This document shows positions 5,960-12,630 of a DNA stretch of 12,630 nucleotides, one piece after another. The first letter of the stretch is position 1. Every line of letters begins with the position of its first letter. Origin of the DNA: Oscillospiraceae bacterium (GTDB lineage Bacteria > Bacillota > Clostridia > Oscillospirales > Oscillospiraceae); the NCBI GenBank assembly GCA_016295615.1, contig JAEDKW010000025.1:1-12630 (forward strand). The letters run 5' to 3'. The notes under the pieces are model-generated. The model worked only from the letters and a program-made list of their open reading frames with translations, was not told where the DNA came from and did no database searches. Made by a program: the position numbers and the translations under genes.

Positions 5960-7055
5960 CCTTGAAGTCGTCCGCGCTCACGTCCACGGCGCGTCCGGCG
6001 GCCTTGGCGGCAACGCGGGACTGACCGGTCATCAGCTTGTCGAAATTCCTGCGGATGTCAGCTTCCAGCTTGTCCGCGATCTCGGGATTGTCCCTGAGAT
6101 ACTGCTTGGCGGCGTCGCGACCCTGACCGATGCGCACCTCGCCCATCGAATACCAGCTGCCGCTCTTCTGCACGAGGTCGAGCTTGACGCCCAGATCGAT
6201 GAGCTCGCCGAGCAGCGAGATCCCCTCGCCATACATGATGTCAAACTCCGCTTCACGGAACGGAGGCGCCATCTTGTTTTTCACGACCTTCGCGCGCGTG
6301 CGGTTGCCGATCATCTCCTGACCGTTTTTGAGCGTTTCGACACGGCGCACGTCGATGCGGACGGAGGCGTAGAACTTGAGCGCGCGCCCACCGGTGGTCA
6401 CCTCGGGATTGCCGTACATGACACCGACCTTTTCGCGCAGCTGGTTGATGAAAATGACAATGGTGTTGGTCTTGCTGACCGCGCCGGTCAGCTTGCGCAG
6501 CGCCTGCGACATCAGGCGCGCGTGAAGTCCCACAAAGCTGTCGCCCATCTCGCCCTCGATCTCAGCGCGGGGGACCAGCGCCGCCACGGAGTCGACGACG
6601 ATCACGTCGATCGCGCCGGAGCGCACGAGCGCCTCGGTGATCTCCAGCGCCTGCTCGCCGGTATCGGGCTGGGAAACAAGCATGTCCTCGATCTTCACGC
6701 CCAGCGCACGGGCGTAGGTGATGTCCAGCGCGTGCTCCGCATCGACAAAGGCGACCTCGCCGCCGGCTTTCTGTGCCTGTGCAAGCACATGCAGGGCAAG
6801 CGTCGTCTTGCCGGAGGATTCCGGTCCGTAGATCTCAACGATACGGCCTCTGGGCAGACCTCCGATGCCGAGCGCAAGATCCAGCGCCAGCGAGCCGGTG
6901 GAGATCGCCTCCACATTGTTTGCCTCCGCGGCGTCGCCGAAGCGCATGATGGAGCCCTTGCCGTAGGTACGCTCGATCTGCTGCATCGCCGTTTCAATGG
7001 CTCTTTTTTTGTCATCGGTTGCAAGTGTGGTCTTTGCCGCGTTTTTATCTGCCAT
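5949..7055 (-). CDS. recA: Recombinase RecA
   Basis: RecA polymerises on single-stranded DNA, pairs it with homologous duplex and stimulates LexA-type repressor self-cleavage. The 368-residue protein is highly conserved. Walker A is GPESSGKT (77-84), the catalytic glutamate is E107 in VDAEHALD, Walker B is VIVVD (151-155), and the allosteric glutamine is Q205 in FINQLREK. The C-terminus ends acidic (DDFKDED), as usual. The frame is open to 7073, but the ATG at 7055 has GGAGG at 7065-7069 with 9 nt spacing and gives the standard MADKN-type start. The gene begins 30 nt after prmC, so no separate promoter region exists here, and I see no LexA-box palindrome (CGAAC-N4-GTTCG type) in the gap. SOS control, if present, must act elsewhere, such as on the promoter at 8946-8974. 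Confidence 0.99.
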   Translation of the reverse strand: MADKNAAKTTLATDDKKRAIETAMQQIERTYGKGSIMRFGDAAEANNVEAISTGSLALDLALGIGGLPRGRIVEIYGPESSGKTTLALHVLAQAQKAGGEVAFVDAEHALDITYARALGVKIEDMLVSQPDTGEQALEITEALVRSGAIDVIVVDSVAALVPRAEIEGEMGDSFVGLHARLMSQALRKLTGAVSKTNTIVIFINQLREKVGVMYGNPEVTTGGRALKFYASVRIDVRRVETLKNGQEMIGNRTRAKVVKNKMAPPFREAEFDIMYGEGISLLGELIDLGVKLDLVQKSGSWYSMGEVRIGQGRDAAKQYLRDNPEIADKLEADIRRNFDKLMTGQSRVAAKAAGRAVDVSADDFKDED

Positions 7056-7064
7056 GTTCGCTTT

Positions 7065-7069
7065 CCTCC
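7065..7069 (-). promoter_or_regulatory. Ribosome binding site that fixes the recA start
   Basis: Minus-strand GGAGG, 9 nt before the ATG at 7055. The in-frame ATG at 7073 lies upstream of this site and lacks its own, so it is rejected as the start. Confidence 0.8.
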
Positions 7070-7085
7070 ACAAATTTATTTTCAG

Positions 7086-7961
7086 TCACTCTTGATACAC
7101 TTCATCGCACAACGTGCCGGACACCACGCGGGGAATGCCGTTAAGATCCCTGAGGATCTGGACATCGCCGAAGCCGCCATGCCGCATGATGCGCAGCACC
7201 TCGTCCGCCTGACCGATGCCGACCTCAAAGGCGAGCATACCGTTTTCCGTCAATGCGTCGCGCCATTTTTCCACGATCGCGCGATAGAAATCCAGTCCGT
7301 CCGCTCCGCCGTCGAGGGCAAGGTGCGGCTCGTGATCCCTGACGGAGGCGTCGAGCGTTTCGATGTCCCGCGTCGGGATATAGGGCGGGTTGCTGACGAT
7401 CATGTGAAATTCGCCGAGGCTGCGCGGCGGCTTCTCCCTTGCATCCACGCGCATGCTCGCCACACGGCCCGTAAGATTGTTGCGCCGGATATTCTGCCGG
7501 CAGATCTTGAGCGCTTCCTCGTCGATCTCGCCGAGCAGCACACGGGCATGCGGCACGTTCGCCGCGACGGCAAGACCGATGCAGCCGCTGCCGGCACAAA
7601 GATCGAGCACGCGGCACTCCTCCAGCTCCCCTGCCGCCTCGATCGCCCGCTGCGCCAGCACCTCGGTGTCGGGGCGCGGGATCAGCACGGAGGGCGAAAT
7701 ATCGAGCGGCAAGCCGTAAAACTCCCACTCGCCGATCAGGTACGCGACCGGCTCGCCGTTCAGATGCCGCTGCGCCAGCTCATACGCCGCGCGCTCCGTC
7801 TCGGGGGGAGCGTAAAGCGCTCCGTCGCGCAGCAGCTCCTCCTTCGTCTTGCCGGAAGCGCTGCACACCATCTCGCGCGCCGCCTGCGTCGCTTCCTCGA
7901 TGCCCGAGCGTCTCAGCTTCGTGCGCAGATCGAGGTATAAATTATTATAGGTAACAGCCAT
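7086..7961 (-). CDS. prmC: Peptide chain release factor N5-glutamine methyltransferase
   Basis: PrmC methylates the glutamine of the GGQ loop in release factors RF1 and RF2 using S-adenosylmethionine, improving translation termination. The 291-residue protein has the N-terminal helical substrate domain (1-75), the conserved linker PVAYLIGEWEFYG and SVLIPRPDTEVL (71-102), the SAM-binding VLDLCAGSGCIGL (118-130) and the catalytic NPPY (191-194). The length is typical. Translation probably starts at the ATG at 7961, whose A overlaps the last base of the upstream DUF1385 stop (TAATG), with AAGGA about 9 nt upstream. A GTG at 7967 is in frame but poorly spaced. In many Bacillota prmC sits next to prfA and a DUF1385 gene; here the DUF1385 neighbour is kept, prfA is absent, and recA follows after 30 nt. 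Confidence 0.96.
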   Translation of the reverse strand: MAVTYNNLYLDLRTKLRRSGIEEATQAAREMVCSASGKTKEELLRDGALYAPPETERAAYELAQRHLNGEPVAYLIGEWEFYGLPLDISPSVLIPRPDTEVLAQRAIEAAGELEECRVLDLCAGSGCIGLAVAANVPHARVLLGEIDEEALKICRQNIRRNNLTGRVASMRVDAREKPPRSLGEFHMIVSNPPYIPTRDIETLDASVRDHEPHLALDGGADGLDFYRAIVEKWRDALTENGMLAFEVGIGQADEVLRIMRHGGFGDVQILRDLNGIPRVVSGTLCDEVYQE

Positions 7962-8923
7962 TACCACTCGTCCTTGCCCTTTTCCTCCGGAATGACCAGC
8001 TCAAGCGCGCGGATGGCAACCTCAAGCATGGAGTCATCCGGCTCATTGGTCGTGAAATTCTGGAGCCAGAGACCGGGCTTTGCCAGAAAATTCGTCACGG
8101 GATTATCGTGCCTGCCGACATAACGGTTGAACTCATATGTAATGCCGATGACCGGCACGAGCAGCAGCAGATGCAGCCCCATGCGCACCCACATGTTGCG
8201 CCAGTCAACGAAGCTGAACACGACGCTCGAAACCAGAATCGACACCACAACGACCACGAACAGAAAGCTCGTACCGCAGCGCGGATGGTGGCGCGGCTGA
8301 ATGCGGGCGTTTTCCACCGTCAGCGGGAGCCCCGCCTCGTAGCAGAAGATGGTTTTGTGCTCCGCGCCGTGGTACTGGAACACGCGCTGAATGTCCTTCT
8401 GTTTGGAGCACAGAAGCAGGTATCCCGCAAAGATCAGCAGCTTGATGACAGACTCCACGAGATTGTGGACCGCCGCGCTGTCAATGAACGGGTCGATCAG
8501 CCCCGCCAGAAAGGTCGGCAGCAGGAAGAAAAGCAAGATCGTCAGTCCCAAAGAGAGGACGACCGCCAGCGCCACGATGAGCTTTTGCAGCTTTTCGCCG
8601 GAAAAATGCTTTTCAAGCCACCGGTCGAACTTGCCCGGCTGCGCCAGCTCCTCCTCGGGGAAATAGTCCGCCGAGAACATCAGCGCCTTGACGCCCCTGA
8701 CCAGCGAATCCACAAAGGTGACCGCGCCGCGGATAAGGGGCAGTCCCAAAATCGGATACCTGTCGCGCACGAGCGTCAGCTCCTCCACCTTTTCCACGAG
8801 CCCCTCCGGCGAACGCACGACGATCGCCTGTTTGTCCGGACCGCGCATGAGGATGCCCTCGATCAGGGCCTGTCCGCCGATGGAGGTGCGGAATTTCTGT
8901 TCAGCTTTGTTTTCGTTTGCCAT
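7961..8923 (-). CDS. DUF1385 membrane protein (YqhQ family)
   Basis: This 320-residue protein belongs to the DUF1385/YqhQ family, whose biochemical role I do not know to be established. Conserved family blocks are visible: GGQALIEGILMRGP (16-29), FQYHGAEHKTI (182-192) and HPRCGTSFLF (213-222). Hydrophobic segments at about 113-143, 157-172, 220-238 and 247-265 indicate four or five membrane helices. The HGAEH at 185-189 has the form HxxEH, and with H212, H213 and C216 it offers a set of possible metal ligands near the membrane; this is inference only. The ATG has AAGGAG 7 nt upstream. It is first in the DUF1385-prmC-recA-recX group, directly behind a strong promoter, and shares one base with prmC, so translation of the two is probably coupled. 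Linkage of DUF1385 to prmC is a recurring arrangement in Bacillota. Confidence 0.93.
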   Translation of the reverse strand: MANENKAEQKFRTSIGGQALIEGILMRGPDKQAIVVRSPEGLVEKVEELTLVRDRYPILGLPLIRGAVTFVDSLVRGVKALMFSADYFPEEELAQPGKFDRWLEKHFSGEKLQKLIVALAVVLSLGLTILLFFLLPTFLAGLIDPFIDSAAVHNLVESVIKLLIFAGYLLLCSKQKDIQRVFQYHGAEHKTIFCYEAGLPLTVENARIQPRHHPRCGTSFLFVVVVVSILVSSVVFSFVDWRNMWVRMGLHLLLLVPVIGITYEFNRYVGRHDNPVTNFLAKPGLWLQNFTTNEPDDSMLEVAIRALELVIPEEKGKDEW

Positions 8924-8945
8924 GGAAAATCTCCTTGTGTTTCAC

Positions 8946-8974
8946 AGTATAACACAGCATTTTCAAAAATGCAA
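8946..8974 (-). promoter_or_regulatory. Strong sigma-A promoter for the DUF1385-prmC-recA-recX operon
   Basis: Minus-strand TTGCAT (8974-8969) and TATACT (8951-8946) are spaced by exactly 17 nt, with TG at 8954-8953 giving an extended -10. Transcription would start near 8939, leaving a very short leader of about 16 nt that just includes the AAGGAG at 8936-8931. A perfect inverted repeat GCATTTT-CA-AAAATGC (8957-8972) fills the spacer and overlaps the -35, a possible operator. It is not a LexA box of the known Bacillota type. Confidence 0.75.
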
Positions 8975-8989
8975 CACTTGTTCTATATT

Positions 8990-10426
8990 TTATTTGCCGA
9001 GCGGCAGCGAGATCGTTACGACTGCGCCGCCGGTATCGGCGTTGGCGATCTCAAAGGTGCCGTTGTGACGCTCCACGATCTCATCACACACGGCGAGTCC
9101 GATGCCGCTGCCGCGCGCTTTGGACGAGCCTTTGTAGAACTTCTGCTTCACGAACGGCAGCTCCTCCGGCGGGATCCCGGGACCGTAGTCCCGCACGCGG
9201 ATCACCATGCGGTCCTCTTCCTTCGCGGCGCTCACATCGATCCTGCGTCCCGCGCCGCCGTGCTTTGCCGCGTTGTCAAGCACGTTGCAGAACACCTGCT
9301 TCATGCGCTCGCTGTCGGCGGCAAGCGGCGGGATATCCTCCTCCGGCGCCGTGTAGCAGACCTCGATCCCTTCCTGGCGAAACAGCTCCCGGTAGGTATA
9401 GATCGCGTCCTCCAGCTCGCTGAGAAGATCCACCGACTCTATGCGAAGGGTAAACCGCCCATCCTGCATCTTGGTAAATTCCAGCAGCTCCTCCACCATG
9501 GTCGTAAGTCTGCGCGACTCCTTGAGGATGATGCCGAGACCTCGCCTGGTCTGCTCCGCTTCGCCGGCGGGATCCGCGGACAGCGTTTCGGCCCAGCCGC
9601 TGATGGCGGTCAGCGGCGTGCGCAGCTCGTGCGAAACGGAGGAAATGAATTCCTGCTGTATTTTTTCCGCCTGACTGATCTTAACGGACATATCATTGAT
9701 GTTGTCCACAAGCTCGCCAAGCTCGTCGTGATAGTGGTTGTCGATCTGAATGCCGTAGCTCCCGCCGGAAATGCGGCGCGCCGCTTCGCTGACGACAGCG
9801 ACCGGCTCAACGACGTTGTTGATGAAAATCGCGTTGGAAAGAACGACCAGTGCGATACACACGGCGCCGATCGCCGAAGCGACCAGCGCGTCGATCAGGA
9901 TGCGGTGATCCGCCTCCCGCAGCGACGTCACATAGCGCAAAACGCCGACCACACGGGAGTTGAACATGATCGGGCAGGAAACGGAGAGGATCTTCTCTCC
10001 CGTCTGCGGATCCTCGCCCTGGAAGTAATCCATCGTTCCGCCGACCGCTGCTTCAATATCCGACGTCGCCGGGGAGGTTCCGGCGGTGAGTCCGTAGGAG
10101 GAGACCTGTACGCGGCCGTTGGTGTTGATGAACTGCAGCTCGATGCTGTCCTTTTCCTCGAACGTCTCGGCGGAATAGGTCGCGAGACGGTAGTATTCGC
10201 TGTAGCTCTTGATGCCGTAACTTGTAAAGGTGTCCGCCGCCGCGCGGGCGCGCGTTTCAAGCCCCGTGCGCATGTTGCCATAGTAATACTGTGCGGAGCT
10301 GAGGACATAAATAATGACGGCAAGCGTCACCAGCGCAAAAACCGGAAGCACCGCGTTGACCAGCCAGCGCTGTCGCAGACCGCGGATATGCAGACCGCCG
10401 GGAAAACCGTTCACGCTCTTCGGCAT
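8990..10426 (-). CDS. Membrane sensor histidine kinase (HAMP-HisKA-HATPase)
   Basis: This 478-residue kinase should autophosphorylate on H266 and pass the phosphate to the response regulator encoded just upstream. Order of parts: short cytoplasmic N-terminus; membrane helix at about 23-44; extracellular region 45-175 that reads like a single Cache/PAS-type fold (IELQFINTNGRVQVSS, then SCPIMFNSRVVGVLRYVTSL); second helix at about 177-203; HAMP at about 200-253; HisKA with SVSHELRTPL (263-272); HATPase with N box NVLDNAAKHG (381-390), G1 DYGPGIP (413-419) and G2 GSGIGLAV (439-446). All catalytic parts are present. The frame is open to 10477, overlapping the regulator gene, but the ATG at 10426 has GGGAGG with 8 nt spacing and is preferred. 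The gene follows the regulator by 43 nt and ends 16 nt before the next promoter. The signal cannot be read from sequence. Confidence 0.93.
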   Translation of the reverse strand: MPKSVNGFPGGLHIRGLRQRWLVNAVLPVFALVTLAVIIYVLSSAQYYYGNMRTGLETRARAAADTFTSYGIKSYSEYYRLATYSAETFEEKDSIELQFINTNGRVQVSSYGLTAGTSPATSDIEAAVGGTMDYFQGEDPQTGEKILSVSCPIMFNSRVVGVLRYVTSLREADHRILIDALVASAIGAVCIALVVLSNAIFINNVVEPVAVVSEAARRISGGSYGIQIDNHYHDELGELVDNINDMSVKISQAEKIQQEFISSVSHELRTPLTAISGWAETLSADPAGEAEQTRRGLGIILKESRRLTTMVEELLEFTKMQDGRFTLRIESVDLLSELEDAIYTYRELFRQEGIEVCYTAPEEDIPPLAADSERMKQVFCNVLDNAAKHGGAGRRIDVSAAKEEDRMVIRVRDYGPGIPPEELPFVKQKFYKGSSKARGSGIGLAVCDEIVERHNGTFEIANADTGGAVVTISLPLGK

Positions 10427-10434
10427 ATTCCTGT

Positions 10435-10440
10435 CCTCCC
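10435..10440 (-). promoter_or_regulatory. Ribosome binding site that fixes the sensor kinase start
   Basis: Minus-strand GGGAGG, 8 nt before the ATG at 10426. The in-frame ATG at 10477, which would overlap the response regulator stop, has no good Shine-Dalgarno. Confidence 0.75.
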
Positions 10441-10469
10441 TTCCATGTATGTTCACGCTCCGCTTTCGC

Positions 10470-11156
10470 TCAGGCATTCCACTTATAGCCGTATCCCCAC
10501 ACGGTGGAGATGTACTTCGGCTCCTGCGCGTCGTCCTCGATCTTCAGTCTCAGGCGGCGCACATTGACATCCACGATCTTCAGCTCGCCGAAGTACCCCT
10601 TGCCCCAGATGGCGTCGAGAATCGCCTCGCGGGAGAGCGCCTTGCCCCGGTTTTCCATAAAGAGCTTGACGATGGAATATTCCAGCTGCGTCAGCTTGAT
10701 GCGCACGCCGTCCTTTTCGAGCGTGCGGTTGTCCGTATTCAAAAGGAACGGGGGCTGCAGCAGCTCCGCGCTCCTGCTCGGCGCCGCTTCGCCGGAGCGG
10801 CGCAGCAGCGCATCCACGCGCGCGATCAGCTCCGCCGGGGAGAACGGCTTGGTCACATAGTCGTCCGCACCGGTCATCAGTCCCGTCACCTTGTCCATCT
10901 CCTGTGAGCGCGCGGAAAGCATGATGATGCCGATCTGCGGGTTCGCCATGCGGATGCGGCGGCAAACCTCAAACCCGTCGATGCCCGGCAGCATGATATC
11001 GAGCAGGCATACGCGCGTGTCGGGATGCTCATGCAGCTTTTGAAGCGCTTCTTCGCCCGTTTCCGCCTCAACGACCTCATAGCCGGCACGCCGCAAATTG
11101 ATCACGATGAATCCGCGGATGCTGGATTCGTCCTCCAAAACAAGCACCTTTTTCAT
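10470..11156 (-). CDS. OmpR/PhoB-family response regulator
   Basis: This 228-residue cytoplasmic DNA-binding regulator has a receiver domain (1-120) and a winged-helix output domain (about 130-226). In the receiver, the acidic pocket is E8 and D9, the phosphoacceptor is D53 in LLDIMLPG, the switch residue is S81 and the conserved lysine is K103 in VTKPFSPAEL. The output domain shows the OmpR pattern: LTQLEYSIVKLFMENRGKALSRE, the recognition region VDVNVRRLRLKIE and the wing ISTVWGYGYKW. Length is standard. AAAGGAG lies about 8 nt before the ATG. It sits 31 nt after the lipoprotein gene and 43 nt before the kinase, in the order lipoprotein-regulator-kinase, so the pair is cognate and probably shares a transcript with the lipoprotein. 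Target genes are unknown; autoregulation of the promoter near 12555 is plausible. Confidence 0.95.
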   Translation of the reverse strand: MKKVLVLEDESSIRGFIVINLRRAGYEVVEAETGEEALQKLHEHPDTRVCLLDIMLPGIDGFEVCRRIRMANPQIGIIMLSARSQEMDKVTGLMTGADDYVTKPFSPAELIARVDALLRRSGEAAPSRSAELLQPPFLLNTDNRTLEKDGVRIKLTQLEYSIVKLFMENRGKALSREAILDAIWGKGYFGELKIVDVNVRRLRLKIEDDAQEPKYISTVWGYGYKWNA

Positions 11157-11187
11157 TGCATTCTCCTTTTTAAGCCGCGCCGCGGTC

Positions 11188-12495
11188 TTAATTGTCGCCT
11201 GCGTTCCATTCTGCCATAAGCAGACTGAAGCCCGCGCGCAGAGTCTCCTCGCTGATCACGCTCTCGTCATACAGCTTTGCGGAATAGGTCGCATCGACCT
11301 GCCGCGTCAGCAGGAACCGCCCGTCCCTCAGAGCCTGGTATTCCCTTGTCTCTCCGGTAAATTTGCTGATCTCCAAAAACAGCTCCGCTTCCTCGGCTTC
11401 GCCGCTGCAGATGAAAAAGGAAACGGAATTGCTGTCCACCGTGCCCTGACGCGAAACGGTGACCGTATCGTCCCACTTCTCCGGCAGCGTAAGGCACCAG
11501 CCGTCCTGCATGTTGTGCAGCGTGCGGCTGACGGTGCTGCAGCCGCCCTCTTCATCGTACTGCTGCCAGAAAATGCGGTAATAGGTCTCGCCCTCCGGGT
11601 CGGTTTTCGGGAACGCCGCCGGCTCGGGCACCTCAGTGATCCCGTCGCCGTTGATATCCGTCGGATAAAGCGCGGAAAAGCGTGCAGTATCGCCCGCGAT
11701 AAACGCGCCGCTGCCGATACTTTGCAGCTTCCCGTCCCGCAGGGTCAGAATATCCGTCATCTCGCTGCCTTCACCGAGAATACCCGTTACAAAAAGCGCG
11801 GTTTTCCCGCTTGTCAGTGTGCCGCACGTCAGGCGGCTCACCTCCGCGGCGGTCATCGAAAGTCCCACGGAGGACTGCAGTTCAAGCGACTCCCTGCAGA
11901 GATAGCAGTCGGCGACGGCGCGGTTCTCCTCATCGCTGCGGATCACGACCAGCTCCTGCTCCCCGGTTCCGTCCATATCACAGGCAATGTAGCGGAAATA
12001 GCCCGTCGCGAGAAGCGACACCGGCTTTCCCGTGCTCAGGCTGATGACCGAGAGTCCCTGCACGTCGAGATTGCTGCGAAAGCCCACCAGGATCTCTTTG
12101 TAGCCGTCTGCGTTGAGATCCGAATAAGCAATGCTGTAAATCGAGTCCGAGCCGCCTTCGATCTGATAGGCAAGCTCGTAATTATCTCCCGAGGCGCGGA
12201 AAACGTAGATCTTCATCGGTTTTTCATCGTCGTTTTTCCGCAGCAGCGCGACCGCCTCCTCGACGTCATCCCCGTCGAGATCCACCATCTGAACGCTTTG
12301 CAGATTGCTGCCCGCCGTCGGAGCAGCGTGTTCCGCACCGGAGGCAAGCAGCGCATCGATCTGCTGCTCGAGCGACTCGTACTCGCCCGGAAGCCGCGGC
12401 AGGCGGTAAAGCCCTTCGCCGGAATCGTCAAGCACGCAGCCGGAAAGCGTTGCAAGCAGCATTATGGCAAGCAGCAGTGCTTTCCATTGTTTCAT
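11188..12495 (-). CDS. FG-GAP/VCBS-like repeat lipoprotein linked to a two-component system
   Basis: The 435-residue product has a clear lipoprotein signal: MKQWKALLLAIMLLATLSGC with lipobox LSGC, so C20 would be lipidated and the protein anchored outside the cell membrane. The mature part carries at least four short acidic repeats resembling calcium-binding FG-GAP loops: DLDGDDVEE (72-80), DLNADGYKE (126-134), DMDGTGEQE (173-181) and DINGDGITE (280-288), each followed by hydrophobic strand residues. This suggests a beta-propeller-like N-terminal two-thirds. The remainder (about 300-430) has no motif I recognise. Seven further cysteines occur, including CYLC at 197-200. AAAGGAG lies about 9 nt upstream of the ATG. 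It is the first gene before the response regulator and kinase, so it may help sense or present the signal, or be a regulon member. Lipoprotein and repeats are clear; the role is inference. Confidence 0.85.
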   Translation of the reverse strand: MKQWKALLLAIMLLATLSGCVLDDSGEGLYRLPRLPGEYESLEQQIDALLASGAEHAAPTAGSNLQSVQMVDLDGDDVEEAVALLRKNDDEKPMKIYVFRASGDNYELAYQIEGGSDSIYSIAYSDLNADGYKEILVGFRSNLDVQGLSVISLSTGKPVSLLATGYFRYIACDMDGTGEQELVVIRSDEENRAVADCYLCRESLELQSSVGLSMTAAEVSRLTCGTLTSGKTALFVTGILGEGSEMTDILTLRDGKLQSIGSGAFIAGDTARFSALYPTDINGDGITEVPEPAAFPKTDPEGETYYRIFWQQYDEEGGCSTVSRTLHNMQDGWCLTLPEKWDDTVTVSRQGTVDSNSVSFFICSGEAEEAELFLEISKFTGETREYQALRDGRFLLTRQVDATYSAKLYDESVISEETLRAGFSLLMAEWNAGDN

Positions 12496-12551
12496 CCCTT
12501 TGCGCTCCTTTCCCGGTCAGTTCCGCTGTGAACCGACAGTAATACGAATAT

Positions 12552-12560
12552 AGTATAGCA
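12552..12560 (-). promoter_or_regulatory. Extended -10 promoter for lipoprotein-regulator-kinase operon
   Basis: Minus-strand TGC-TATACT (12560-12552) is a good extended -10. The -35 region 16-18 nt upstream is poor (TGTTCT-like). Transcription would begin near 12545, about 50 nt before the ATG. GCAC and GTGC half-sites at 12558-12571 flank the upstream edge and could bind an activator, fitting the weak -35. Confidence 0.5.
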
Positions 12561-12571
12561 CACGTCCGTGC

Positions 12572-12630
12572 AAAAGAACAGTCCCGTTTTCGCTTTCCCG
12601 GGATTTTCCCCTAAAATTTTTCTTGCAAAT
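12572..12630 (-). other. Gene-free right edge, possible weak terminator of an unseen upstream gene
   Basis: No coding region is visible here. Minus-strand TCCCG (12603-12599) and CGGGA (12586-12582) can pair around a 12-nt loop, and GTTCTTTT follows a few bases later. This would be a weak terminator for a minus-strand gene beyond the window. The edge itself is A/T-rich. Confidence 0.25.

Noticed and set aside
7053..7085. LexA box at CGAAC just before the recA ATG
   Set aside because: Only a half-site is present; the matching GTTCG half does not follow at the right distance.
5703..7940. A 745-codon open frame on the plus strand opposite recX, recA and prmC
   Set aside because: It crosses three well-identified genes on the other strand, has no ribosome binding site or family motif, and is Arg/Ala/His-rich as expected from the antisense of GC-rich codons.
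8108..10567. An 819-codon open frame on the plus strand opposite the DUF1385 and kinase genes
   Set aside because: It spans two real genes and the promoter between them; composition is that of an antisense shadow and no domain is recognisable.
11098..12531. A 477-codon plus-strand frame opposite the lipoprotein gene
   Set aside because: No Shine-Dalgarno or motif; the opposite strand has a clear lipobox and FG-GAP-like loops in frame.
12552..12575. TTGCAC as the -35 of the lipoprotein promoter
   Set aside because: It lies only 10 nt from TATACT, too close for sigma-A; the extended -10 is the better explanation.

Overview
The window looks like ordinary chromosomal DNA of a GC-rich member of the Bacillota, class Clostridia; an Oscillospiraceae/Ruminococcaceae-type gut bacterium is the best guess. 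The grounds are the protein families (a YqhQ-type DUF1385 protein, a PF06541 membrane protein, an OmpR-family two-component system with a dockerin-like-repeat lipoprotein), strong AGGAGG-type ribosome binding sites, sigma-A promoters with extended -10 elements, and GC-rich codon usage. I see no insertion sequence, prophage gene, CRISPR array, rRNA or tRNA. The genus is inference.

Layout. Ten complete genes and one partial gene lie on the minus strand; only the uracil-DNA glycosylase gene (577-1155) is on the plus strand. Read in minus-strand transcription order from the right edge: (1) an extended -10 promoter near 12555, then lipoprotein - response regulator - sensor kinase (12495 to 8990), a sensing module of unknown signal; (2) a very good promoter at 8946-8974, then DUF1385 membrane protein - prmC - recA - recX (8923 to 5330), tightly packed with 1-nt and 11-nt overlaps; (3) a 139-nt gap full of hairpins, including a clear intrinsic terminator; (4) rimO - pgsA - cysS - pncA-like hydrolase (5190 to 1267), with gaps of about 26-32 nt; (5) a convergent junction at 1156-1266 with a terminator-like hairpin for the plus-strand gene and a perfect 32-bp palindrome; (6) the udg gene with its own promoter, divergent from a PF06541 membrane-protein gene cut by the left edge.

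How they work together. Group 2 joins translation termination (PrmC methylates release factors) with recombination and SOS control (RecA and its modulator RecX). Group 4 joins translation (RimO modifies ribosomal protein S12, CysRS charges tRNA-Cys) with phospholipid synthesis (PgsA) and probably NAD salvage. I could find no convincing separate promoter before rimO, so groups 2 and 4 may be one long transcript interrupted by the recX-rimO leader. That leader is the most interesting thing here: alternating copies of ACCGTC and GACGGT let it fold into mutually exclusive structures that involve the recX stop codon, a terminator and the rimO ribosome binding site. No dramatic new system is evident; the leader, the lipoprotein-linked two-component module and the DUF1385 HxxEH motif are the items worth a second look.
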